Assembly: GCA_016202525.1 (NCBI GenBank)
Contig: JACQOM010000121.1
Coordinates: forward strand, 1 to 6,335
Length of the DNA stretch: 6,335 nt
Direction: 5' to 3'
From: Chloroflexota bacterium
GTDB lineage: Bacteria; Chloroflexota; Dehalococcoidia; Dehalococcoidales; UBA2162
The notes under the pieces are model-generated. The model searched no databases and had not been told where the DNA came from. It saw only the letters and a program-made list of their open reading frames with translations. The position numbers and the translations under genes are program-made. Positions 1-6,335 of the stretch are shown piece by piece (the stretch's first letter is position 1; each line of letters begins with the position of its first letter).

Positions 1-1
1 G

Positions 2-964
2 GAGCTAAGCACAATTTACCGGCCCGTTCAGGAAGACCTGCTCAGGATAGAAGACAGGTTGAAGTCAGTGAGTCAGGTCGATTTTCCCCATCTGGCCGAG
101 CTACTGGACTACAGCCTGCGCAGCAGCGGCAAGAGGATTCGCCCGATACTCACACTTCTATCAGGCAAATTTTACGATTACAACCTCGATTATCTGTTGC
201 CGATGGCTACCGCTGTTGAAATTCTACATACCGCCACCCTGGTCCATGATGACGCTATCGACAACTCCGCGGTCCGCCGCGGTCAGCCGACCGTTTATAA
301 ACTGTGGGGCGCTGAGAAAGCAGTGCTCCTCGGCGATTATCTTTTCGCCGAGGCCGGGGCGCTGACGGCTACCACGCACAATCTGCGCGTCATCAAGCTC
401 TTTGCCCAGACCCTTAAGACCATCTCCAGCGGTGAGCTGAATCAAGCCTTTAACGCCTTTAATCCCAACCAGGACCACTCACAATATCTACAAAGGGTTG
501 CCAGCAAGACGGCGGCTCTGTTCACCATGTCCACGGAATCAGGCGCCGCTCTGAGCCAGGCGCCGGAGAAATCGATTCAGATTCTGATAGAGTATGGCTA
601 TAACCTCGGCATTGCGTTTCAAATCGTGGATGATATCCTCGACTTTATCGGCACCGAAGAGGAACTGGGCAAACCTACGGGTTCTGATTTAACACAGGGA
701 ACCATTACCTTACCGTCCCTGATGCTTCTGGAGCGTTATCCCGATGATAATCCGATAAAACGTTTGGTCGACAACCGTAATGACCCTGAAAATGTCAAGC
801 AGGCGATAGAGATGGTCCGCAATTCGTCGATTATTCAGGAATGCTATCAGCTCGCCGATGAGTATAGCGCCAGGGCTTGCCAGAATCTGAAATTCTTGCC
901 TGAAAATGATAGCCTCAAGTCACTCCAGCAACTGGCGGACTATGTTATCAGGCGTAAGAAATAG
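2..964 (+). CDS. Long-chain polyprenyl diphosphate synthase (trans-isoprenyl diphosphate synthase), 5'-truncated by window edge
   Basis: The enzyme condenses isopentenyl diphosphate units onto an allylic diphosphate, giving the prenyl chain of quinones or a related lipid; it is cytosolic and all-helical. The frame is open from base 2, giving 320 residues, close to the usual family length of about 320-325, so only a few N-terminal codons should be missing. A TTG at 59 could be read as a start. However, the 19 codons before it (ELSTIYRPVQEDLLRIEDR) read like the normal first helix of the family, so I reject that start. Counting from the TTG, GKRIRP is at 24-29, the first aspartate-rich motif DDAID at 64-68 (bases 248-262), KTA at 150-152, the second motif DDILD at 191-195 (bases 629-643), and GKPTGSDL follows. 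The fifth residue before DDAID is alanine (HTATLVHDD). By established structure-function rules this small residue fits long-chain (C30-C40) products rather than FPP or GGPP. Exact chain length cannot be read. The gene is convergent with ftsH. Confidence 0.93.
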   Translation, partial: ELSTIYRPVQEDLLRIEDRLKSVSQVDFPHLAELLDYSLRSSGKRIRPILTLLSGKFYDYNLDYLLPMATAVEILHTATLVHDDAIDNSAVRRGQPTVYKLWGAEKAVLLGDYLFAEAGALTATTHNLRVIKLFAQTLKTISSGELNQAFNAFNPNQDHSQYLQRVASKTAALFTMSTESGAALSQAPEKSIQILIEYGYNLGIAFQIVDDILDFIGTEEELGKPTGSDLTQGTITLPSLMLLERYPDDNPIKRLVDNRNDPENVKQAIEMVRNSSIIQECYQLADEYSARACQNLKFLPENDSLKSLQQLADYVIRRKK

Positions 965-966
965 CC

Positions 967-998
967 GGCCCCGAATTTAATCCGAGGTGGCAGGGGCC
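967..998. terminator. Weak inverted repeat between convergent stop codons, possible bidirectional terminator
   Basis: GGCCCC at 967-972 is matched by GGGGCC at 993-998, a 6-bp GC stem around a 20-base loop. It begins two bases after the synthase stop and extends into the last codons of ftsH, spanning the 12-base convergent gap. No clear T run follows on either strand and the loop is large, so this is a weak candidate. It is the only stem of note at the place where both transcripts should end. Confidence 0.25.
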
Positions 999-2902
999 TG
1001 TTTAGGAACAGGATAGGGCCTCATGGTGGGTGGGTTCTTGGATTCGCTCGGAACGGTTGCCTCGGTGGGTATGGGAACGGGTGTTGGTGTCGACGCAGAT
1101 GGCGGAGGAGGCGCAGCCGCAACTTTATCAAATATAGCATCAAGCTCCTCACCCTCGAGGGTCTCTTTGGTAATTAGGGCTTGAGCCAACTGTATCAATT
1201 TGGGCTTATTTTCCGTAAGAATTTTTTGAGCGACACTTTGTGCGTTTTCGATAATCTTGTTGACTTCTCTGTCAATTTCCAGGGCAAACCTTTCACTGTA
1301 GTCTTTTTGCTCAGAGATTTCACGGCCTAGAAAGACCATCTCCTGCTTGTCGCCGAAGGTGCGCGGCCCCAGCTTATCACTCATGCCGAAGTCAGTCACC
1401 ATCTTCCGGGCAAGGTCGGTAGCTTGCTTAATGTCACCATGAGGGCCGGTCGACCTTTCATTAAAAATCAACTCCTCAGCGATATGACCACCCATCAGAA
1501 CCGCGAGTTCGTCATTATAGTAGGAGCGCGTATATATGTATTTGTCTTCGGTAAGCGACTTGGTATAACCACCCACAAAACTACGCGGGATAATCGACAC
1601 CTTACGCGGCGGGTCAGCATTGGGCAGCATTTTAGCCACCAGGGTATGCCCCGCCTCGTGATAAGCGGTAATCTCTTTCTCTTTCGGGCTCATTCTCCGG
1701 CTTTTTCTCTCTGGCCCAAGCATGACCTTATCAATGGATTCCTCTAGCTCTAGCATCTCGATAGCCTTCTTACCACGCCGGGCAGCCAGGATAGCTGCCT
1801 CGTTCACCAGATTGGCCAGGTCAGCCCCGCTGAAACCAGCCGTCTGTTTGGCCAAGACCTCTAAATCGACGAACTTATCCATCGGCTTATTCTTAATGTG
1901 CACCTTAAGGATAGCAACCCGTCCGTTGACATCAGGGCGGTCGAGCACCACCCGCCGGTCGAAACGGCCAGGCCGGAGCAAAGCCGGGTCGAGGATATCA
2001 GGACGGTTGGTCGCCGCCAGGACGATGACACCGGTATTGGTATCGAAACCATCCATCTCCGTCAGAATCTGGTTCAGGGTCTGCTCCCTCTCGTCATGAC
2101 TGCCACCCAACCCCGAGCCACGCTGACGCCCGACAGCATCAATCTCATCGACAAAGACGATACAGGGTGTATTACGCTTCGCCTGGTCGAAAAGGTCGCG
2201 CACACGGGAAGCACCAACACCGACAAACATCTCGACAAATTCACTGCCGCTAATGGAGAAGAAAGACACACCTGCTTCACCGGCTACGGCCCGGGCCAGC
2301 AGTGTCTTACCCGTACCGGGCGGCCCAATCAACAAAACACCCCTCGGGATACGTGCTCCCAGAGTCTGGAATTTCTCCTTTGATTTCAGAAATTCAACGA
2401 CTTCATACAGCTCCTGTTTAGCTTCGTCGACTCCAGCCACATCGTCGAAGGTTACCGTCGGTTTAGAAGGTGGGAAGAGCCGAGCACGGCTGCGACCGAA
2501 ATTGAGAGCCTGGTTATTGACTCCCCGAGCACGGAAGAACATGAAAAACAGCAAACCGCCGAATAAAAGAAGAGGCAAAAAGCCAAGTAGCATATTCCCC
2601 CAATCGATGCCTCCAGCTTTAATCTCGTATTTTATGCTGGTATTAAGCCCGAGTTCTCGCAGGTCATTATAGTTGAGAGCGCCAATATTGGTCTTCAAAT
2701 CCCTGCCATCAGTAGTCGTCACAGCTAACCACTCACCCTGTTCAACGAGTTTCTCTATCTGGTTGGACTGTGACATGGTTATCAGTTCACTGACAGGGAT
2801 TTCCGCCGGCTTTGGCGGCGCAGAGAAGAGAACCGTGACCAGAGCAATCCCGGCCAGCAGAACAGCCATATATAGTAAACCGCTACGTTTCAAACTTGAC
2901 AC
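977..2902 (-). CDS. ftsH: ATP-dependent zinc metalloprotease FtsH
   Basis: This is a membrane-anchored AAA+ protease that unfolds and degrades membrane and regulatory proteins as a hexamer facing the cytoplasm. The 641 residues hold every expected element in order. TM1 is at about 11-27, the short extracytoplasmic domain at about 30-100, and TM2 at about 104-123. Walker A GPPGTGKT is at 193-200, pore loop FVGVG at 226-230 and Walker B VFVDEID at 249-255. The second region of homology ends in [12 protein letters not shown], with likely arginine fingers R310 and R313. Zinc motif HEAGH is at 415-419, and the third ligand is probably D490 in GDIKQAT. The start is GTG at 2902-2900, preceded by GAGGT six bases away. 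The next in-frame ATG, at codon 12, would cut into TM1. The last 47 residues or so (595-641) are a Pro/Ser/Thr-rich tail with no recognisable domain. The GGHIAEE and [13 protein letters not shown] stretches look Chloroflexota-like to me. The gene is probably monocistronic, with a promoter-like pair just upstream. Confidence 0.98.
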   Translation of the reverse strand: MSSLKRSGLLYMAVLLAGIALVTVLFSAPPKPAEIPVSELITMSQSNQIEKLVEQGEWLAVTTTDGRDLKTNIGALNYNDLRELGLNTSIKYEIKAGGIDWGNMLLGFLPLLLFGGLLFFMFFRARGVNNQALNFGRSRARLFPPSKPTVTFDDVAGVDEAKQELYEVVEFLKSKEKFQTLGARIPRGVLLIGPPGTGKTLLARAVAGEAGVSFFSISGSEFVEMFVGVGASRVRDLFDQAKRNTPCIVFVDEIDAVGRQRGSGLGGSHDEREQTLNQILTEMDGFDTNTGVIVLAATNRPDILDPALLRPGRFDRRVVLDRPDVNGRVAILKVHIKNKPMDKFVDLEVLAKQTAGFSGADLANLVNEAAILAARRGKKAIEMLELEESIDKVMLGPERKSRRMSPKEKEITAYHEAGHTLVAKMLPNADPPRKVSIIPRSFVGGYTKSLTEDKYIYTRSYYNDELAVLMGGHIAEELIFNERSTGPHGDIKQATDLARKMVTDFGMSDKLGPRTFGDKQEMVFLGREISEQKDYSERFALEIDREVNKIIENAQSVAQKILTENKPKLIQLAQALITKETLEGEELDAIFDKVAAAPPPPSASTPTPVPIPTEATVPSESKNPPTMRPYPVPKQAPATSD

Positions 2903-2908
2903 CCCTTT

Positions 2909-2913
2909 ACCTC
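2909..2913 (-). promoter_or_regulatory. Ribosome binding site of ftsH
   Basis: On the minus strand GAGGT lies six bases before GTG at 2902-2900. It supports the GTG start over the later in-frame ATG, which would remove the N-terminal cytoplasmic residues and the beginning of the first membrane segment. Confidence 0.7.
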
Positions 2914-2924
2914 GCCAGGGTTAT

Positions 2925-2953
2925 ATCTTAACCCAATGTATTTATTATATCAA
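2925..2953 (-). promoter_or_regulatory. Candidate sigma-70-type promoter of ftsH
   Basis: On the minus strand TTGATA (2953-2948, five of six matches to the -35 consensus) is followed after exactly 17 bases by TAAGAT (2930-2925, four of six matches to the -10 consensus). Transcription would then begin near 2918, giving a leader of about 16 bases that still includes the ribosome binding site. A perfect TATAAT also occurs at 2949-2944, overlapping this -35, but it has no good -35 partner at normal spacing. Either could be the real -10. The region is AT-rich and includes a run of seven T residues on the minus strand (2959-2953) without a GC stem before it, so I do not call a terminator for the gene upstream. 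Confidence 0.45.
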
Positions 2954-2983
2954 AAAAACGGAGGCTTAGGAAATCGAGAGGGT

Positions 2984-3814
2984 TTAAGGCAGATTATTAT
3001 AAGTCTCCTGCAGCAGCGCAGCATCTCCTTCCAGATTAGGACTTTCGCAGATGACCAGTCCTTTTGCCTGGCAATCCTTTAGCGCTCTGAGCAGCTCTAT
3101 GTACTGCAAATCCGCATCTGGTAGATTCAAATGCTTTATTTCTCCCCTTTGCCCGTACTTGATACCGGAAAAGTGAATGTGCATATCGTCCAGCGCCACC
3201 CGGCCTAACCCTTGCTCAATCTGCCTCAGGACTGCTATAAATTCCGGATAAGAGTTGAATTCCCCCGCCCGGGCATGCCAGTGAGCAACATCCAGACAGA
3301 TACCTAATCCCTCCAGTTCATTACACAGCTTAATTATTTCTTCCACTGTACCGAACTGGCTATTTTTACCCATCACTTCAGGCCGTATCCATAAACGGTT
3401 GTTTTCCTGTTTTAACTGATGCAGTACTTCCTGCAGATTCTTTTTTACTTGTTTATACGTCTCTTCCGGTGAATCACCAAGATAAAAGGCAGTGTGGAAA
3501 ACAATGCTCTCCGCACCACACAGAGAAGCAATCCGCGCCGTTTGTAATAACCGGAGCTGGCTGGACTTTATCTTCTCAGGCTCATGCGCATTAAAGTTAA
3601 TAAAATAAGGAGCGTGAGCCGACAGCTTAACACCCTCTCTTGTAGCCACCTCAGCCACCTGCCGGGCACTGGCCTCGCTCATTCTTACTCCCTGCACAAA
3701 CTCCACCTCCATACAACCCAACCCGAGTTCGGCTATACGCTTGATGCCATCGATGGTAGATGGCGTTCTGGAGCTATGCGGAGCGCCGCCGGTGCCGAAA
3801 AGAAGCTCCTTCAT
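2984..3814 (-). CDS. TIM-barrel endonuclease IV-like protein (AP endonuclease family 2), archaeal-type short form
   Basis: The 276-residue protein belongs to the AP endonuclease 2 / xylose isomerase-like TIM-barrel superfamily and most resembles endonuclease IV (Nfo). Nfo cuts DNA 5' of abasic sites in base excision repair with a three-metal centre. Compared from memory with E. coli Nfo, the metal ligands map as follows: H69 to H67 (SAHAPY), H109 to H107 (VFHTAF), E145 to E146 (RPEVMG), D179 and H182 to D175 and H178 (CLDVAH), H216 to H212 (DDMHIH), H231 to H228 (EIKHLN) and E261 to E257 (ICESP). Only D229 is unclear; E225 is the nearest acidic residue. The N-terminal FGTGGAPHSS and the GEIKHL signature look like the archaeal version of the family. 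The start is ATG with TAA directly before it in frame. The ribosome binding site is strong but distant. An 81-base gap separates it from ftsH downstream. DNA repair activity is likely but not proven; a sugar isomerase role is less likely given the ligand set. Confidence 0.8.
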   Translation of the reverse strand: MKELLFGTGGAPHSSRTPSTIDGIKRIAELGLGCMEVEFVQGVRMSEASARQVAEVATREGVKLSAHAPYFINFNAHEPEKIKSSQLRLLQTARIASLCGAESIVFHTAFYLGDSPEETYKQVKKNLQEVLHQLKQENNRLWIRPEVMGKNSQFGTVEEIIKLCNELEGLGICLDVAHWHARAGEFNSYPEFIAVLRQIEQGLGRVALDDMHIHFSGIKYGQRGEIKHLNLPDADLQYIELLRALKDCQAKGLVICESPNLEGDAALLQETYNNLP

Positions 3815-3826
3815 TTACCGCTATTA

Positions 3827-3834
3827 TCTCCTTT
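3827..3834 (-). promoter_or_regulatory. Ribosome binding site of the endonuclease IV-like gene, unusually far from the start
   Basis: On the minus strand AAAGGAGA is an excellent match to the anti-Shine-Dalgarno sequence, but 13 bases separate its GGAG from the ATG at 3814-3812. No in-frame start lies closer, because TAA (3817-3815) immediately precedes the ATG. The long spacing may reduce translation. Confidence 0.6.
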
Positions 3835-3848
3835 GGATTCAGGACTGA

Positions 3849-3875
3849 CTTATACAATTTAGACACTATTATCAA
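3849..3875 (-). promoter_or_regulatory. Candidate promoter of the endonuclease IV-like gene
   Basis: On the minus strand TTGATA (3875-3870) and TATAAG (3854-3849) each match five of six consensus bases, but their spacing is only 15 bases, shorter than the preferred 17. The pair lies in the 146-base gap between the repeat-protein gene and this gene, downstream of a hairpin, which fits a separate transcription unit. Confidence 0.35.
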
Positions 3876-3938
3876 TATGCTTCAAGTCGGCAACAGCCCG
3901 GCATTTCCGAAAGTCCACGTCTGTTTTATGAGAGGAAG

Positions 3939-3960
3939 ATTTAGCCTGGCTCAGCTAAAT
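3939..3960 (-). terminator. Hairpin directly after the stop codon of the repeat-protein gene
   Basis: On the minus strand ATTTAGC and GCTAAAT form a perfect 7-bp stem (3954-3960 with 3939-3945) around an 8-base loop. It begins at the base right after the TGA stop at 3963-3961. The sequence that follows is pyrimidine-rich (TCTTCCTCT) but has no true T run, so it is at best a weak intrinsic terminator or a processing stem. A second small stem, TCAGC/GCTGA (3961-3965 with 3971-3975), covers the last codons and stop. Confidence 0.4.
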
Positions 3961-5979
3961 TCAGCGATAAGCTGACTTCCGGCCCAGCCAGAAGGCCCCT
4001 CCGGCAAGTATCACAGCGAAAATGCCGATTATGACATAAATAAGACTCTGTGATAAGACAATGCCGACATAAAACGACCGGGCACTCGACCAGGCGCTCT
4101 CATTAGAGGCACCGTCCACCGCCTTGACACGCCAGTAGTAAGGCGTATTCTTACTGACCGATTCTAGCTTTTCGGCCTTAGTAAGGGTATATTCCGATAG
4201 AGTTAGCCCTGCTTTCTCCAGCACTATTGATTCTTTACCGAACTCTTTGTCTCTGGCAACCTGAAGGATATAAGTTACGCCACTGGGGTCGGTAACTTCC
4301 GTCCAGTCAAAAGATGCCTCTGCCTTAGTTTTAGTATCCGTCTCCGGCTTTGATAATGTCGGCGGTGATGGTGGCGTCGATTCCATAATGAAACTGCGGG
4401 AGATAGAGTTAATACCATCGGCAATAATCACGGCGTGCGTTCCAGCTTTGCTCGGTGGGGTATTGAAGGTAACCGTAAACTTGCTGTCGCTAGCCACGGT
4501 CATCGTGGCTATTTGCTTGCCATCATAGGTAACAGTCGCTGTTTTGCCAGCGCTGAAGCCGACACCGCTGACCGTGACTGTCATGCCGACATATCCCGGA
4601 ACAGCCGTACTTGTCGCCGGGTCGATAGTGGCATCGGTCAGCACGGTAAAGTCAGCCTCCTTGGTGTTAGTACCGTCGCTGACTTTCACCTTATAGGTTC
4701 CGGCAGGACGAACGGGTACATCAAAACTAATGTTGAAACTGCCGGCAGCGTCACTGTTAGCGGTTTTAACTGACACATTGTCAAAAAGAATGGTTATTGG
4801 CTGATTGGCCAGGAAACCCGTGCCTTTGGCGGCCGCCTTAGCCCCAACGAACCCGCTCACTGGATTGAGGCTCATACTCGGTGCAGTAGTAAAAGCCTTA
4901 CTGCCAGTATTGGTACCATCGCTAGCCTGTATTTGGTGGCTGCCGCTAGCTACAGTCGGCACGGTAAAACTGGCGCTAAAGCTACCCTTACTACCGGTAG
5001 TAATCGCTGCCGGGCTGGTGGCAATCTGCGAAGCATCAACGCTAATGACGATAACAGAGTCGGCGCTAAAACCTGTACCATTAACTGTTACCTTGGTCCC
5101 CGCTATCCCTGAGACCGGGTCAATAGTTAGTGATGGGTTAGTAGTAAAGTCCCTGGTATCATAGTTGCCCGCAGCATCCGTCGCCTTTACGGTGTGACTC
5201 CCATGAAAGCTTTCAGGAACGTTAAAGGCAATATTAGTAAAGCCGCCAGCGCTGTCCGTACTGGCGGTGGCCACCTGTCCGTCATCGAAATAGATAGTCA
5301 CGCTTCCGCTAGCCGCAAAACCGCTACCGCTTACCGTAACCTTGTCTCCCACCACCCCTGATGTGGGAGTAATACTCATTTTTTGGAAGCTGTTAAAACT
5401 GACGCCGGGAGAATCGCCGGTACTATCATTCCCTTTTACCGTGTGGGCACCCCTGGAGCTGAGGGGAACAGCAAAGGTAACACCGCTAAAAGTACCACTG
5501 GCTGTTGCCGTCGTGGTAGCCACAACCGCACTATCGAAATAGATTCTTACCGTGGAGCTGGCATTAAACCCTCTGCCACTAACCGTGACCGTGTCCCCGA
5601 TGCTACCTGATAAAGAACTCAATATAATGTCCGGCGTTACGGTAAACGATGCGGTGGAATTAGTGGTGTCGGCCGCCGTTGTTGCTGTAACTGCGTACGA
5701 GCCCCGCGGATACGATGGCACAAAAAAATTAGTGATAAAGCTTCCGGTACTGGTATTACCAGTGGCTACGTTAGTACTGGAGAATGTAACGGTATAGGTG
5801 ATATTGGCGCTAAACCCTGACGCAGTAACGCTTACCTCAGTACCCACCGGACCGCTCAGCGGATAGATTGTTATCGTACCGACCGCCGCTTTGACCGGCG
5901 TCGCCGGCACAGATACCAGCGAGAGACCAAGAAGCAATGCTGCCACCACCGTCCGCCAGATTTTAGTGCCAGTCTTCAC
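3961..5979 (-). CDS. Exported, membrane-anchored protein with six IPT/TIG-like repeats and one fibronectin III-like domain
   Basis: I do not recognise a named gene. The 672 residues start with a Sec-type signal peptide: K2, K6 and R9, then a hydrophobic stretch at 11-22, with likely cleavage after VKA at 29-31. Six tandem immunoglobulin-fold (IPT/TIG-like) repeats follow at about 33-116, 117-199, 200-282, 283-367, 368-449 and 450-535. Each begins like I.P.SG..G..VTVSG.GF and ends with G.H.V.A.D and a short strand. A fibronectin III-like domain spans about 536-638, with YILQVARDKEF and the YYWRVKAVD, SAW, F signature. A hydrophobic helix at about 643-665, followed by RKSAYR, should anchor it with the repeats outside the membrane. 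The start is GTG at 5979-5977, seven bases after AAGGAGG. It is the second gene of an operon behind a MacB/FtsX permease. By analogy with proteins of this architecture it may be an adhesin, surface-layer or carbohydrate-binding protein; no enzymatic domain is visible. Confidence 0.88.
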   Translation of the reverse strand: MKTGTKIWRTVVAALLLGLSLVSVPATPVKAAVGTITIYPLSGPVGTEVSVTASGFSANITYTVTFSSTNVATGNTSTGSFITNFFVPSYPRGSYAVTATTAADTTNSTASFTVTPDIILSSLSGSIGDTVTVSGRGFNASSTVRIYFDSAVVATTTATASGTFSGVTFAVPLSSRGAHTVKGNDSTGDSPGVSFNSFQKMSITPTSGVVGDKVTVSGSGFAASGSVTIYFDDGQVATASTDSAGGFTNIAFNVPESFHGSHTVKATDAAGNYDTRDFTTNPSLTIDPVSGIAGTKVTVNGTGFSADSVIVISVDASQIATSPAAITTGSKGSFSASFTVPTVASGSHQIQASDGTNTGSKAFTTAPSMSLNPVSGFVGAKAAAKGTGFLANQPITILFDNVSVKTANSDAAGSFNISFDVPVRPAGTYKVKVSDGTNTKEADFTVLTDATIDPATSTAVPGYVGMTVTVSGVGFSAGKTATVTYDGKQIATMTVASDSKFTVTFNTPPSKAGTHAVIIADGINSISRSFIMESTPPSPPTLSKPETDTKTKAEASFDWTEVTDPSGVTYILQVARDKEFGKESIVLEKAGLTLSEYTLTKAEKLESVSKNTPYYWRVKAVDGASNESAWSSARSFYVGIVLSQSLIYVIIGIFAVILAGGAFWLGRKSAYR
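4375..5883 (-). repeat. Array of six IPT/TIG-like protein repeats (about 250 bp period)
   Basis: The array is visible at protein level. The conserved phenylalanine of the G.GF motif falls at residues 56, 138, 221, 304, 389 and 475, spacings of 82, 83, 83, 85 and 86. Approximate unit boundaries in bases are 5883-5632, 5631-5383, 5382-5134, 5133-4879, 4878-4633 and 4632-4375. The units have diverged clearly in sequence, so this is an old array rather than a recent expansion. The first unit lacks the second glycine pattern (TASGF). The fifth has AAAKGTGF in place of VTVSG.GF. The sixth carries a few extra residues before its glycine turn (PATSTAVPGYVG). Confidence 0.8.
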
Positions 5980-5986
5980 CCTATCT

Positions 5987-5993
5987 CCTCCTT
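5987..5993 (-). promoter_or_regulatory. Ribosome binding site of the repeat-protein gene, overlapping the permease stop codon
   Basis: On the minus strand AAGGAGG is followed after seven bases by GTG at 5979-5977, which fixes the start. Its two A residues are the last two bases of the TAA stop of the permease gene (5994-5992), so termination of one gene happens on the ribosome binding site of the next. This arrangement is typical of translational coupling. Confidence 0.8.
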
Positions 5994-6335
5994 ATTCCGC
6001 TCTGAGCGCCTCGATAGGATTGAGGCGGGAGGCATTCCACGCGGGGTAGAACCCGAAGAAAAGACCAATGCCGACCGATACCGAAACGGCCATAATAACG
6101 ATATCAGCCGAGACTAGAGTTGTCAACTTCGCCATACTGGCAACGAAGTGCGAGACTCCCCAGCCCAGGCCAATGCCAATAATACCACCGCTAAAGCTCA
6201 GCAAGGCGGCTTCAATGAGAAACTGAATCCAGATGTCCTGCTCTCTGGCTCCCAGCGCCTTACGGATACCTATCTCTCTGGTTCTCTCCAGTACCGATAC
6301 CAGCATGATGTTCATCACGCCGATACCCCCCACCA
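5992..6335 (-). CDS. ABC transporter permease, MacB/FtsX type, C-terminal part (gene continues beyond the right edge)
   Basis: About 113 residues of the C-terminal FtsX-like permease domain are present. The visible segment opens with VGGIGVMNIMLVSV, the end of the second membrane helix in MacB. It continues with the conserved cytoplasmic ERTREIGIRKALGA (16-29) and a membrane helix at about 39-63. The last helix is at about 76-98, and the usual end, FYPAWNASRLNPIEALRAE, follows. These match the E. coli MacB C-terminus motif by motif. MacB-type proteins use ATP hydrolysis to drive movements across the membrane and expel substrates such as macrolides, peptides or lipoproteins from the outer face. 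The ATPase may be fused, as in MacB, or encoded separately; this cannot be seen here. The apparent GTG near the edge is an internal codon, not a start. Twelve bases separate its stop from the next gene, so the two are almost certainly co-transcribed. Confidence 0.93.
   Translation of the reverse strand, partial: VGGIGVMNIMLVSVLERTREIGIRKALGAREQDIWIQFLIEAALLSFSGGIIGIGLGWGVSHFVASMAKLTTLVSADIVIMAVSVSVGIGLFFGFYPAWNASRLNPIEALRAE

Noticed and set aside
59..61. TTG as the start codon of the polyprenyl synthase
   Set aside because: The frame is open back to base 2 and the upstream residues look like the normal first helix of the family; full length then matches the usual size.
1722..2383. Plus-strand open frames inside ftsH
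   Set aside because: They are antisense to a fully conserved AAA+ domain, have odd composition rich in R, S and T, and show no domain or ribosome binding site.
2953..2959. T run on the minus strand as an intrinsic terminator of the endonuclease-like gene
   Set aside because: No GC-rich stem precedes it; the run more likely belongs to the AT-rich ftsH promoter region.
3584..3975. Plus-strand open frames across the start of the endonuclease-like gene and the intergenic gap
   Set aside because: They overlap a well-supported gene antisense and contain no motif; the gap itself holds a hairpin and promoter-like elements.
4435..5797. Several plus-strand open frames across the IPT repeat gene
   Set aside because: They are mirror frames of the repetitive minus-strand gene, low in complexity and without recognisable protein features.
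4375..5883. Direct repeats that might suggest a CRISPR or satellite array
   Set aside because: The period is about 250 bases and follows the protein repeats; the units are diverged in DNA and lie within one continuous reading frame.
6331..6333. GTG near the right edge as a start for a small membrane protein
   Set aside because: It lies in the middle of the conserved VGGIGVMNIM helix of MacB-type permeases, so it is an internal valine of a larger gene.

Overview
This window looks like an ordinary bacterial chromosome segment, most likely from the Chloroflexota and perhaps Dehalococcoidia-like. That assignment is an inference from the look of the FtsH (GGH.AEE and [13 protein letters not shown] style signatures) and from the gene mix; no marker RNA is present to confirm it. 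Coding density is high. There are five protein-coding genes, two of them cut by the window edges. No stretch longer than about 150 bases lacks a gene. I see no RNA genes, insertion sequences or CRISPR arrays.

Left end (bases 2-964, plus strand): a long-chain polyprenyl diphosphate synthase, open to the left edge and missing probably only its first few codons. It runs convergently into ftsH (977-2902, minus strand), with only 12 bases between the two stop codons. FtsH is a complete membrane-anchored AAA+ zinc protease with a GTG start, a good ribosome binding site, a plausible promoter of its own and an unusual proline-rich C-terminal tail.

Middle (2984-3814, minus strand): a TIM-barrel protein of the endonuclease IV / AP endonuclease family 2 superfamily. 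It keeps at least eight of the nine metal ligands known from E. coli Nfo, and it resembles the shorter form I associate with archaea. It is separated from the gene upstream by 146 bases that hold a hairpin and a promoter-like pair, so it is probably its own transcription unit.

Right end (3961-6335, minus strand): a two-gene operon. The first gene, cut by the right edge, is the C-terminal part of a MacB/FtsX-type ABC transporter permease. Its stop codon is part of the Shine-Dalgarno sequence of the second gene. That second gene encodes a 672-residue exported protein with a signal peptide, six IPT/TIG-like immunoglobulin-fold repeats of about 82-86 residues, one fibronectin type III-like domain and a C-terminal membrane anchor. 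The coupling suggests a surface protein that works with, or is handled by, the ABC transporter. This is the least ordinary part of the window. I found nothing that I would call a clearly new biological system.
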